Positions 33,024 to 41,607 of a DNA stretch of 64,000 nt are shown here, in pieces. The stretch covers positions 1 through 64,000 of the forward strand of contig CAWHCD010000003.1 of the NCBI GenBank assembly GCA_963828015.1, given 5' to 3'. Each line of letters starts with the position of its first letter. Positions within the stretch are counted from its first letter, which is position 1. The notes under the pieces are model-generated. The model was not told where the DNA came from. It saw only the letters and a program-made list of their open reading frames with translations, and made no database searches. Made by a program: the position numbers and the translations under genes. This DNA is from CAVPUA01 sp963828015 (GTDB lineage: Bacteria > Actinomycetota > Actinomycetes > Mycobacteriales > Jatrophihabitantaceae).

Positions 33024-34261
33024 CCGCCACCGAACCGGCGTCGGACTACGGCGTGCTGACCGACGCGGCCTTCGAACGGTCGCGGCAGCGCATCGGGGTC
33101 CCGCAGCGGCTGCGCCCGCCGCACATCACCGAGGTCCACGTCGACGCGACCCGCCACTTCGCCTACGGCTACGGCGATGACAACCCGTTGTACTGCGACA
33201 CCGACTACGCCGCCGGCACCCGGTGGGGTGCGGTGATCGCGCCGCCGAACTTCCTCTACTGCATGGGCGAGAACGCCGTGCCGAACCTGACGCCGGAGCA
33301 GAAGAAGCTGCTCAAGGGCGATCCGTTCGCCGGGCTCGGGTCCTACCAGGCCACGATGGAGTTCGAGTACTACCGCCCGTTGCAGGTCGGCGATCGCTGC
33401 CAGATGCTGCGCACGCAGGTCGGCGTCCAGGACAAGTTGAGCCGCTTCGGCGGCCGGTCCGCGCACGTCACCAACGACTTCCTGTTCACCAACGGCGCCG
33501 GGCAGATCGTGGCCATCCAGCGCGGCACCTGGATCAACGCCGAACGCCACGCCAGCAAGGCGAAGTCCTCGGACAAGCCACCGCTGGAGTTCCCGCCCTA
33601 CACCGACGAGGAGCTGGCCGAGATCGACGCCGCCTACGACGCCGAGACCCGGCGCGGCGCCGAGCCGCGTTACTTCGAGGACGTCCAGATCGGCGATCAG
33701 CTCCAGCCCCGGGTCAAGGGACCCCTGCTGGTCACCGACGTCGTCGTCTGGCATGTCGGCTGGGGCATGCAGCTCACCCCGCCCGGCGCGTTCGGAATCT
33801 CACGCAAGGTGCGGGTCAAGGCACCCGGCCTGTACCCGCGCAACGCCCGCAACGTTCCCGACACCGTGCAGCGGCTGCACTGGGACCCCGACCGGGCCCG
33901 CGAGCTCGGCATCCCGATGAGCTACGACTACGGCGGCATGCGCGAGACCTGGCTGACGCACGCCATTACCGACTGGATGGGCGATGACGGCTGGCTGTTC
34001 AAGCTGCGCTGCGAACACCGCAAGTTCAACTACATCGGCGACACCACCTGGGTGCGCGGCGAGGTCGTCGACAAGCTCGAGGTCGACGGTCGGCACGAGG
34101 TGCACCTGCAGGTCAGCTGCACCAACCAGCGCGGTGAGACGACCACGCCCGGCACGGCGGTCGTGCTGCTGCCGACCCGCTCCGCGCCGGTCGAGCTGCC
34201 GACGCCGCCCGCGGACAACCTCGACGAGCTGCTCGCGCTGGAGATCGCCCGGTTCGCCTGA
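33020..34261 (+). CDS. double-hotdog FAS1-like/MaoC dehydratase
   Basis: The 413-residue protein has two hotdog domains. The N-terminal FAS1-like dehydratase domain spans residues about 20-175 (RHFAYGYGDDNPLYCDTDYA). The C-terminal MaoC-like domain spans about 215-400 (RYFEDVQIGDQLQPRVKGPL and FNYIGDTTWVRGEVVDK). Such two-domain proteins hydrate enoyl-CoA with bulky acyl groups, as in sterol side-chain breakdown. It is translationally coupled to the acyl-CoA ligase. Confidence 0.87.
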   Translation: MTATEPASDYGVLTDAAFERSRQRIGVPQRLRPPHITEVHVDATRHFAYGYGDDNPLYCDTDYAAGTRWGAVIAPPNFLYCMGENAVPNLTPEQKKLLKGDPFAGLGSYQATMEFEYYRPLQVGDRCQMLRTQVGVQDKLSRFGGRSAHVTNDFLFTNGAGQIVAIQRGTWINAERHASKAKSSDKPPLEFPPYTDEELAEIDAAYDAETRRGAEPRYFEDVQIGDQLQPRVKGPLLVTDVVVWHVGWGMQLTPPGAFGISRKVRVKAPGLYPRNARNVPDTVQRLHWDPDRARELGIPMSYDYGGMRETWLTHAITDWMGDDGWLFKLRCEHRKFNYIGDTTWVRGEVVDKLEVDGRHEVHLQVSCTNQRGETTTPGTAVVLLPTRSAPVELPTPPADNLDELLALEIARFA

Positions 34262-34271
34262 AGCGCCGCGA

Positions 34272-35030
34272 TCAGCGCAGGCGCCACTCCGGCTTGACGA
34301 AGCCGGCCCGCGAGACCTCGGGCATGCCGATCGGATTGCCGATCGTCGTGTAGTTGAACCCGACCGCCTGGGCGGTGGCCCGATCCATGTCCAATGTCTC
34401 CCAGATCGCCTTGACCGTGCCCTGGATCGCCGCCGGCGGCTTGGCCGCAATGATCCGGGCGAGCTCATCGGCGCGCTCCCACAGCTGCGCATAGGGAACG
34501 AGCTCGGAGACCAGCCCGATCTCGCGGGCTCGCTGCGCCGACATGCGCTCGTCGAGCCCGATCAGCGCCCAGCGCAGCGCCTCGCCCAGCGGGATCCGCC
34601 GGGCCAGGCCGATGGGCTCCAGGGCCGAGGTCATGCCGTAGCTGACGTGCGGGTCGAAGAAGGTGGCGTCGTCGGCCCCGATGACGATGTCGGAGTCGTT
34701 GAGCCAGTAGAACGCGCCACCGGCCACCATGCCGTGCACCGCGGCGATCACCGGCTTCCAGACCTGGTTCTGCTTCGGGCTCAGCCCCTGTCCGGGATCT
34801 TCGCGACTCCACACGTTCTCGGTCTTGGCCAGGCCCGACTGCACGTCGACCCCGGTGCAGAAGGCGCGGTCGCCCGCGGCCCGGAGCACGACGACCCGGA
34901 CGTCGTCGGTCGTGCGCACCCAGGCCCAGAACGCGGCGAACTCGTCGACCATCGTCTGGTTGAACGCGTTGAGCCGATCGGGGCGATTCAAGGTGATCGT
35001 CGCGATGTGGTCGCTGAGCTCGACCAGCAC
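34272..35030 (-). CDS. crotonase-family protein lacking the two catalytic glutamates
   Basis: The 252-residue protein has a crotonase fold (TLNRPDRLNAFN, GDRAFCTGVDV oxyanion segment, VHGMVAGGA). At the two hydratase glutamates it has Phe (AGGAFYWLND) and His (FFDPHVSYG), so simple hydratase activity is unlikely. It may be an isomerase, hydrolase or lyase of the superfamily. GTG start. It is convergent with the ligase/hydratase operon and divergent from the acyl-CoA dehydrogenase operon. Confidence 0.87.
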   Translation of the reverse strand: MLVELSDHIATITLNRPDRLNAFNQTMVDEFAAFWAWVRTTDDVRVVVLRAAGDRAFCTGVDVQSGLAKTENVWSREDPGQGLSPKQNQVWKPVIAAVHGMVAGGAFYWLNDSDIVIGADDATFFDPHVSYGMTSALEPIGLARRIPLGEALRWALIGLDERMSAQRAREIGLVSELVPYAQLWERADELARIIAAKPPAAIQGTVKAIWETLDMDRATAQAVGFNYTTIGNPIGMPEVSRAGFVKPEWRLR

Positions 35031-35154
35031 CGTCTCATAGGTTTCGCTCCACCCGGGCCTCCTTGCGATTCGCCGAAAACAGTTAGATGATTGCTATGTT
35101 GGGCTCATCGTAGGCGAGCCGATGCGTGGGCCCGCCCGGAAAGGTGATCTCGCA

Positions 35155-36204
35155 GTGGACTTCGAACTCTCCGACGAGCAGAGCATGCTCCGCGAAGTCT
35201 CGCGCACCATGCTGGCGACCGCCTGCCCGCCCACGCTGGTGCGCTCGCTCGCCGACGCCGGGCGCGACCTGGACGACAAGCTCTGGCAGCGTGGGGCCGA
35301 ACTGGGCTGGACCGGCCTGGTCGCCCCGGAGGACTGCGCGGGGTCCGACCAGGGTCTGGTCGAACTGAGCCTGGTGGCCGAGGAGATCGGCCGGGCCATC
35401 GCCCCCGGACCGGTCACCGACACCGCGCTTATCGCCCGCGCCGTGGCCTCGATCGAACCCGCGGTCGCGCTGGCCCTGGCCGAGGGACGGGCCCGCGCGA
35501 GCCTGGCCCTGCAGGGCTCGGTTCGGGCCACCCGCAACGGTGACACGCTGGTGCTCGACGGGCGGGCAAGCGCGGTGCAGGCGGCGGCCCAGGTCGACTG
35601 GTTGCTGGTGCGCGTGGCCGGCCCGGACGGCCCCGGCCTGGTCCTGGTCGCCACCGCCGATGTCGTCACCGAGCGGCGGCGCACCCTGGATGAGACGCGC
35701 GGCTGGTACGACGTCACCTTCGCCGCGGTGGCCGTACCCGCGGCTCGACTGCTCGACCCGACGCGGGTCCAGGGCGTCCTCGACGCCGCGACCGTGCTGA
35801 TCTGCGCCGATGCCCTCGGCACCGGTGAGCGGCTGCTGGAGATGACGACCGAGTACGTCGGGATCCGCGAGCAGTTCGGCCGGCCGCTGGGCAGCTTCCA
35901 GTCGGTCAAGCACAAGCTGGCCGACATGTTGACCTTGGTCAAGGGGGCCCGCGCCGCCACCTACTACGCCGCGATGGCCCTGGACGCACACGCCCCGGAC
36001 GCCTCGCTCGCCGCGAGCGTGGCCAAGGCGTTCACCGGCGAGAGCATGAGCACGGTGGCGGCCGAGGCACTGCAGACCCACGGCGGCATCGGCTTCACCT
36101 GGGAACACGACCTGCACCTGTACCTGCGGCGGGCCAAGGTCGACGAGATCCTGTTCGGCGGGACGGCCGAGCACCAGGAGCGCATCGTTACCCTGCTGGA
36201 ATGA
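35155..36204 (+). CDS. acyl-CoA dehydrogenase
   Basis: The 349-residue FAD enzyme begins VDFELSDEQSMLREVSR, the usual start of the short actinobacterial acyl-CoA dehydrogenases that act on bulky or branched substrates, often as heteromers. C-terminal FAD/dimer segments are QFGRPLGSFQSVKHKLADM and QTHGGIGFTWEHDLHLYLRR. GTG 35155 follows AAGGTGA. It begins a four-gene operon with start/stop overlaps (crotonase, CoA transferase, amidohydrolase). A partner subunit gene is not seen. Confidence 0.9.
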   Translation: MDFELSDEQSMLREVSRTMLATACPPTLVRSLADAGRDLDDKLWQRGAELGWTGLVAPEDCAGSDQGLVELSLVAEEIGRAIAPGPVTDTALIARAVASIEPAVALALAEGRARASLALQGSVRATRNGDTLVLDGRASAVQAAAQVDWLLVRVAGPDGPGLVLVATADVVTERRRTLDETRGWYDVTFAAVAVPAARLLDPTRVQGVLDAATVLICADALGTGERLLEMTTEYVGIREQFGRPLGSFQSVKHKLADMLTLVKGARAATYYAAMALDAHAPDASLAASVAKAFTGESMSTVAAEALQTHGGIGFTWEHDLHLYLRRAKVDEILFGGTAEHQERIVTLLE

Positions 36205-37223
36205 TCGGCCTCGCGCAGCTCGCCGCGGGTGCCGGTGCGCTGCGGGTCGACGGTGACGGCCGGTTGCCCGACCCGCTCGTCTTTCTGGATCTGGACGCTG
36301 CGGACTGGTCGCTGCTGCCGGCGGCGGTGACCGCCCTGCGCATTGGTCCCAACGCCATCGTGATCGGGGTGGCCTCCGACACGCTGCCCGACTGCGCCGC
36401 CCCCTTGCTCGAAGCCCTAACCGCCACCCTGGCACCGGGCGGTCCGGGGCGAGCGTGGGTGGACCCGGAGCCGTCGGACCGGGACCGCATCGGCGCCACG
36501 GTCGATGCCGCGCCGCGGGCCGCGCTCACCCTGGCCGGGCTGCTCGGCGTCACCTCCACGGCCTCGGTGCGCGAGGGACTGATGGCCGAGTCGCTGGCCT
36601 ACTCGACCCTGCTCGGCGGGCCGGAGTTCCTGGCGTGGTGCGGGCGGACGCCGCGGCGCCCGCGAGCCGGCGCCGACGACGGCGGATCGGTGCAACTGAC
36701 CCGCGACGGTGACACCCTGTCGATCGTGTTGAACCGTCCCGAACGGCACAACGCGTTCGGGGTCGCCGTCCGGGCCGGCCTGCTCGAGGGCCTGCAACTG
36801 GCCCAGGTCGACGAGAGCATCCGGTCGGTCGTCATCTCCGGCAACGGGCCGTCGTTCTGCAGCGGCGGCGACCTGGACGAGTTCGCCACCACGCCCGACC
36901 TGGCCACCGCGCACCTGCTGCGGCTGATGCACAGCGTCGGCTTCCTCGTCCACCAGCTCGGCGACCGCGTGCGGTTCGTCGTCCACGGGGCGTGCATCGG
37001 GGCCGGCGTCGAAGTGCCGTCCTTCGCCCCGCTGGTCACCGCCCGGGCCGACGCGTATTTCCGGCTGCCGGAGCTGGGCCTGGGCCTGGTGCCCGGCGCG
37101 GGCGGCACGGTCAGCATCACCGCCCGGATCGGGCGCTGGCGCACGGCCTACCTGGCCCTGTCCGACCGCGCGATCGACGTCGACACGGCACTGTCCTGGG
37201 GCCTGGTCGATGCCCGCGCCTGA
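36201..37223 (+). CDS. enoyl-CoA hydratase/isomerase with N-terminal extension
   Basis: The 340-residue protein has an unrecognised N-terminal region of about 165 residues (Ala/Leu/Asp-rich, possibly an unpaired half-crotonase domain). A crotonase domain follows: VLNRPERHNAFG, GNGPSFCSGGDLDEF, and both glutamates in GAGVEVPSF and RLPELGLGLVPGAGG. It is shortened at the C-terminus compared with usual hydratases. ATGA overlap with the dehydrogenase gene and a 14-base overlap with the next gene show one operon. Confidence 0.85.
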   Translation: MIGLAQLAAGAGALRVDGDGRLPDPLVFLDLDAADWSLLPAAVTALRIGPNAIVIGVASDTLPDCAAPLLEALTATLAPGGPGRAWVDPEPSDRDRIGATVDAAPRAALTLAGLLGVTSTASVREGLMAESLAYSTLLGGPEFLAWCGRTPRRPRAGADDGGSVQLTRDGDTLSIVLNRPERHNAFGVAVRAGLLEGLQLAQVDESIRSVVISGNGPSFCSGGDLDEFATTPDLATAHLLRLMHSVGFLVHQLGDRVRFVVHGACIGAGVEVPSFAPLVTARADAYFRLPELGLGLVPGAGGTVSITARIGRWRTAYLALSDRAIDVDTALSWGLVDARA

Positions 37224-38472
37224 ACCGAGTGCGCCTGAGTCGAGCACGCCTGGGCCGAGCGCGCTGGGCGACTGGGCTCGCTCCGGCGCGATGGCGCTGA
37301 CCGGGCGAGCCGATGGCGCCCCGCTGGCCGCGCCGGGTCGTCCGGCGGCCCAGCTGCGGGTCGGACTCGAGCGTTTCGCACGGCTGGTCGAGCCACGTAC
37401 AGGTGCGCGTCCCGACCTGCCCGGAATCGGCCTGCTCGGTGAACGGGCCGCGCTCGCCGGTTTTCATCGGGCCGCTCCCTGGTCCTGTGGCGGCGCATTC
37501 CAGGCGCTGCGAACGGCCGACGGTTGGCTCGGCTTATCCCTGGCTCGCCCGTCCGACCGGGAGGCGGTGCCGGCGCTCGTCGAATCGAGTGTCGACGCCG
37601 ACCCGTGGAGCGCGGTCGCGGCGTGGGCGGCCGGCCGGCCGGGCGCGGTCGCCCTGGAGCGGGTGCGGTTGCTGGGGCTGGCCGGGGCGCTCGTGCCCAG
37701 CGTTCCGCCGGTCGGCCGGGCCCCGGTCGTGACGACGCCGGGCGGGCGCCGGCCGCAACTGCGCGAGCGACCCCTGGTGGTCGATCTGACCTCGCTCTGG
37801 GCCGGGCCGCTGTGCGCTCACCTGCTCGGTCTGGGCGGCGCCGACATCGTCAAGGTCGAGAGCAGCACGCGTCCCGACGGCGCCCGCGGTGGGCCGGCGG
37901 CGTTCTTCGACGTGCTGCACGCCGGGCACGCCATGGTCGCGCTGGAGTTGTCCACCGCCGCCGGGCGGGAGGCGTTGGGCCGCTTGATCGCGCGGGCCGA
38001 CCTGGTGTTGGAGTCCTCGCGCGCGCGGGCCCTTCGGCAGCTGGGCATCGATGCCGAGCAGACGGTGGCCGACGGAACGTCCTGGCTCTCGATCACCGCC
38101 TACGGTCGCGACGTCGACGCGATCGGCTTCGGAGATGACGTGGCCGCGGGAGCCGGGCTGGTCGTCTGGGAGGGTGACGAACCGTTGCCCTGCGGTGACG
38201 CGATCGCCGACCCGCTCGCCGGAGTCGCGGCGGCTGAGGCGGCGGCGGCCGCGCTGCTCGAGGATCGGGCCCAGCTGATCGATGTGTCGATGCAGGCGGT
38301 TGCCTCCGCTGCCGCAGTAGGACCGGCCGAGGCGCATCGGGTGGTGCGGCTCGGCGCGGATTGGTGGGTGGAATCCGCGGCCGGCGACTTCCGCGTCGAG
38401 GAACCGCGGGGGCGCACGCCGGACGGTCGGGCGCACGCGCTGGGGGCCGACACCACTACGGTCCAAGGGTGA
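37210..38472 (+). CDS. CoA transferase family III protein with rearranged domain order
   Basis: In this 420-residue protein the standard class III CoA-transferase start (LVVDLTSLWAGPLCAHLLGL, then GADIVKVESS) appears only at about residue 180. The first 180 residues (ALGDWARSGAMALTG onwards) look like the end of another transferase half. The usual catalytic Asp region is not obvious. This may be the C-terminal part of a formerly larger two-domain protein or a permuted form. It is embedded in the acyl-CoA dehydrogenase operon and probably handles the same CoA thioester. Confidence 0.8.
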   Translation: MPAPEPSAPESSTPGPSALGDWARSGAMALTGRADGAPLAAPGRPAAQLRVGLERFARLVEPRTGARPDLPGIGLLGERAALAGFHRAAPWSCGGAFQALRTADGWLGLSLARPSDREAVPALVESSVDADPWSAVAAWAAGRPGAVALERVRLLGLAGALVPSVPPVGRAPVVTTPGGRRPQLRERPLVVDLTSLWAGPLCAHLLGLGGADIVKVESSTRPDGARGGPAAFFDVLHAGHAMVALELSTAAGREALGRLIARADLVLESSRARALRQLGIDAEQTVADGTSWLSITAYGRDVDAIGFGDDVAAGAGLVVWEGDEPLPCGDAIADPLAGVAAAEAAAAALLEDRAQLIDVSMQAVASAAAVGPAEAHRVVRLGADWWVESAAGDFRVEEPRGRTPDGRAHALGADTTTVQG

Positions 38473-39887
38473 GCTACCTCTTCTGCCGGGTCGAGGTGGA
38501 CGGTGCGATCACCGACGTCCTCGTCCGAGGCGAGCGGGTGCAGGCGGTGAACCCGCGCCTCGCGATGCGCCTGGTCAACGCCCGGGCCAACGTCACCTTC
38601 GTCGACGGATGGGGCGGCGCGCTGCTGCCCGGACTGCATGATCACCACCTGCACCTGATGGCCAGCGCGGCGGCCGTCGGCTCGGTCGACTGCGGACCGC
38701 CGCGGGTCACCGACCAGATCACCCTCGTCAAGGCCCTGCAGTACGCGCCGGCGAACGCGCACTGGGTACGCGGCGTGGGCTATCACGAGTCGGCCGCCGG
38801 GCCGCTCGATCGCTGGCGCCTCGATGCGATCATCGCCGACCGCCCGGTGCGGATTCAGCACCGCAGCGGCGGATTGTGGATGTTGAACTCCCGCGCGCTG
38901 GACGAGGTCGCCGCGGTCCTGGACGACTCGGCCGACGTGGAGCGCGACGTCGATGGCCAACCGACCGGGCGGCTCTGGCGCTACGACGCCCGGCTGCGGC
39001 CGGCCCTGCCGGTCGACCCCCCGGATCTGATCCGGCTGGGGCACTCGCTCGTCGACTTCGGGATAACCGGCGTCACCGATGCGACGCCGGACCTGGATTC
39101 CGACACCGTCTCGCGGCTGGGGGCAGCCGTGGCCTCGGGCGAGCTGCCGGTGCGCGTGCACCTGTTGGGCGCCCCGACCGACACCCCGTTGCCCGAAGGG
39201 CTCACTGCCGGTCCGCGCAAGCTGCTGCTGCGCGATCATGACCTGCCCTCCTATGACGAGTTGGCCGCGGTCATCTCCACCACTCACGCGGCCGGACGCT
39301 CGGTTGCGGTCCACTGCGTCACCCGCGAGTCCCTCGTCCTCACCGTGGCCGTGCTCGCGGACGTCGGATCCCGTGCCGGCGACCGGATCGAGCACGCCGC
39401 GGTGGTACCCACCGGCCTGGCCGCGGAGATCGCCCGACTCGGGCTGGCCGTCGTCACCCAGCCCGACTTCCTGCGCACGCGCGGCGATGACTACTTGCGC
39501 GACGTCGACGAGCACGACCAGCCGTGCCTGTATCCCTACGCGAGCTTGAGTACCGCGGGCGTGCCGGTGGCGGCCGCGAGCGATGCGCCCTTCGGCGTCC
39601 TCGATCCGTGGCGAACGATCAAGTCGGCGAGTGAGCGCCGCACCACGAACGGCGTGGTGATCGGCCGCGACGAGCGGGTGTCGCCGGCCCGGGCGCTGCA
39701 GGGCTACCTCAGCCCGCCCGAGGCTCCGGGCGGCCCAGCCCGCCGGATCGGGCCCGGCGCGATCGCCGACCTGTGTCTGCTGCGGGTGCCGCTACAGGTG
39801 GCGCTGAGCGATCCGGACACCTGGGCCGTGCGCGCAACCATGGTGGCTGGGCGGCTAGTGGCCACGCCCGGGCTGACCGGCGTCTAG
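38469..39887 (+). CDS. amidohydrolase family protein (YtcJ-like)
   Basis: The 472-residue metal-dependent hydrolase of the Amidohydro_3 group has the metal motif LLPGLHDHHLHL (residues 52-63). Further putative metal and catalytic residues are the conserved His in VAVHCVTRE and RIEHAAVV, and Asp in AAASDAPFG. GTG start overlaps the preceding stop (GTGA), so it is the last gene of the acyl-CoA dehydrogenase operon. It may release an acid from an amide or cleave a ring before CoA activation. Confidence 0.87.
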   Translation: MSYLFCRVEVDGAITDVLVRGERVQAVNPRLAMRLVNARANVTFVDGWGGALLPGLHDHHLHLMASAAAVGSVDCGPPRVTDQITLVKALQYAPANAHWVRGVGYHESAAGPLDRWRLDAIIADRPVRIQHRSGGLWMLNSRALDEVAAVLDDSADVERDVDGQPTGRLWRYDARLRPALPVDPPDLIRLGHSLVDFGITGVTDATPDLDSDTVSRLGAAVASGELPVRVHLLGAPTDTPLPEGLTAGPRKLLLRDHDLPSYDELAAVISTTHAAGRSVAVHCVTRESLVLTVAVLADVGSRAGDRIEHAAVVPTGLAAEIARLGLAVVTQPDFLRTRGDDYLRDVDEHDQPCLYPYASLSTAGVPVAAASDAPFGVLDPWRTIKSASERRTTNGVVIGRDERVSPARALQGYLSPPEAPGGPARRIGPGAIADLCLLRVPLQVALSDPDTWAVRATMVAGRLVATPGLTGV

Positions 39888-39971
39888 CCGCCCCGCGCCC
39901 GGGTGATTTGCCACCCTTGGCGGCGTACGGTGTGGGCGGAAAAGGGGGTCAAGTGAGCGGTTCGCCCGGCC

Positions 39972-41084
39972 ATGCCTGAGGTCATCGACGGCTTGGACGT
40001 CATCTGCGCGCAGTTCGTCATCAGCATGTGGATCGCCGTACTGGTGATCGCCGCGCTGGCGGGCGGCTTCATCTGGCGCGGACGGCGCCGTGGGCATCTG
40101 TGGCTGCGCCTGGGCCTCGGCGCCTTCGCCGTCAGCGTCATGGCGGTGGTGGCGACGGCAGCGAGCGTGAACGCGCACTACGCCTACCTGCCGACGGTGG
40201 GCGATGTTGCTCAGGCCGCGACCGGGGACCGGCAGTGGGTGCCCGCGAACGAGTTGGGCCGCCTGACGCCGGAAACGGCACGCCGCGCCGAGACTCGTGG
40301 TCTGGTGATCCGGCTGCCGATCGCGGCTGACCCCACCGATGGGTTTGCCGCGACGAAGAGCATCACGTACCTGCCGCCCCAATATTTCACCCAGCCCAGC
40401 GAGCACTTTCGCGTGTTGTACCTGTTCCACGGCTCACCCGGACAGGCAGCGGACTGGTTTCACGCCGGGCGGGCCGAACAGGATGGGCGACGCGCAGCCG
40501 CGAGCGGACAGCCGGTGATCATCGTGGCCCCGGCCATGAGCCGCTCCTGGACCGACGATCCGGAATGCGTCGACGGGGCGACGGAGAGGGTGGAATCGCA
40601 TCTGTTCGCGGACGTGATCCCCACCGTCGACAACCAGCTCCGGACCCAACCCAACCGGGACGGGCGGATCTTCGCCGGAATGTCGGCCGGTGGATATTGC
40701 GCGTTGAACCTCGGCCTGCGCCATCGTGACGCCGTCGCCACGATCATCGACCTCAGCGGCGACACCGGCCCGACCCACACCGGTGGCCCGGCCTCCTTGT
40801 TCGGGCCCGGCAACCCCGATGCGGCGGCGTTGGTGGCCGCGAACGACCCCGCCGTCTACGCGGCGACGCTGCCGGCCGACCCACCCATGCGGATCTGGCT
40901 CGACAGCGGCACCGCCGATACGGCCATCGCCCACGAGATCGAGAACCTCGACCGGGTCTTGGCGGCCCGCCAGATCTCCGTCGTCTATCGCACCCAGCCC
41001 GGCGGTCATACCTACTGGGTATGGACCGCGGCCATGAATCAGGCGCTTCCCTGGGCGCTGGACCCACAGCCGAGCACGTCCTGA
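39972..41084 (+). CDS. membrane-anchored esterase (alpha/beta hydrolase, esterase D/antigen 85 type)
   Basis: The 370-residue protein has two N-terminal membrane helices (residues about 18-35 and 46-68) separated by a basic loop with HLWLRLG. An extracytoplasmic esterase domain (about 100-365) follows. Catalytic elements are GMSAGGYCA (Ser), DSGTAD (Asp) and GGHTYWVW (His). It resembles putative esterases related to mycolyl transferases. No strong ribosome binding site precedes the ATG, and an internal ATG at 40026 is possible. It stands alone before the MarR/efflux pair. Confidence 0.82.
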   Translation: MPEVIDGLDVICAQFVISMWIAVLVIAALAGGFIWRGRRRGHLWLRLGLGAFAVSVMAVVATAASVNAHYAYLPTVGDVAQAATGDRQWVPANELGRLTPETARRAETRGLVIRLPIAADPTDGFAATKSITYLPPQYFTQPSEHFRVLYLFHGSPGQAADWFHAGRAEQDGRRAAASGQPVIIVAPAMSRSWTDDPECVDGATERVESHLFADVIPTVDNQLRTQPNRDGRIFAGMSAGGYCALNLGLRHRDAVATIIDLSGDTGPTHTGGPASLFGPGNPDAAALVAANDPAVYAATLPADPPMRIWLDSGTADTAIAHEIENLDRVLAARQISVVYRTQPGGHTYWVWTAAMNQALPWALDPQPSTS

Positions 41085-41133
41085 GCCGGGACGCACCAGC
41101 CTGCGCCCGGTGATCAAGCACGGGGCTTCAAGG

Positions 41134-41165
41134 TTTACTAAGGTTGACTGATTAGTTAGCCTTAG
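41134..41165 (+). promoter_or_regulatory. MarR operator over a leaderless promoter
   Basis: CTAAGGTTGACT (41138-41149) and AGTTAGCCTTAG (41154-41165) form an inverted repeat with 10 of 12 matching positions and a four-base spacer. It covers -35 TTTACT (41134-41139) and -10 TAGCCT (41157-41162, 17-bp spacing). The GTG of the MarR gene is only eight bases beyond the -10. Autorepression by the MarR protein is the obvious reading. Confidence 0.65.
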
Positions 41166-41169
41166 CATC

Positions 41170-41607
41170 GTGCCGCCGACCACCGACCTCGACCGCGTGG
41201 CCGAGGACCTGCTCAACAGCGTCAGCACCTTCGTACGGCGCATCCGTCAGCAACGGGTCGACGGCGGCCTGAGCCTGCCTCAGCGTCGGGCCCTCTCGCG
41301 GCTGAGCCAGTGCGGGCCGACGACCGCCTCGGAGCTGGCCCGGCTGGAACAGATGAGCGCCCAGTCGATGGGGGCCACCCTGGCCCGGCTGGAGGACCAG
41401 CAGCTGATCGCCCGCACCGCGGATCCACGAGACGGGCGACGGGTCAGCCTCTCGATCACCGACGCGGGCCAACGGTTGTTGCGTCAGCGCCGCAGCGCCC
41501 ACACCGAGCAGCTAGTCACGGCCCTCTCAACTGGATTCACCAACGAAGAACTGCGGCAGCTGACCGCCGCCGCGCCCCTGATCGAACGACTGGCGAACAG
41601 CCTGTGA
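41170..41607 (+). CDS. MarR family transcriptional regulator
   Basis: The 145-residue winged-helix protein has the MarR DNA-binding core at residues about 40-100 (TTASELARLEQMSAQSMGATLARLEDQQLI, then the wing with DPRDGRRVSLSIT). It probably represses itself and the downstream efflux pump through the inverted repeat 41138-41165, releasing when a phenolic or drug ligand binds. GTG start, probably leaderless. Its stop codon shares a base with the ATG of the transporter. Confidence 0.92.
   Translation: MPPTTDLDRVAEDLLNSVSTFVRRIRQQRVDGGLSLPQRRALSRLSQCGPTTASELARLEQMSAQSMGATLARLEDQQLIARTADPRDGRRVSLSITDAGQRLLRQRRSAHTEQLVTALSTGFTNEELRQLTAAAPLIERLANSL

Noticed and set aside
35092..35108. TGCTATGTTGGGCTCAT as a fourth copy of the shared promoter element
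   Set aside because: It needs a one-base gap and has no -35 at 16-17 bp, unlike the three clear copies.
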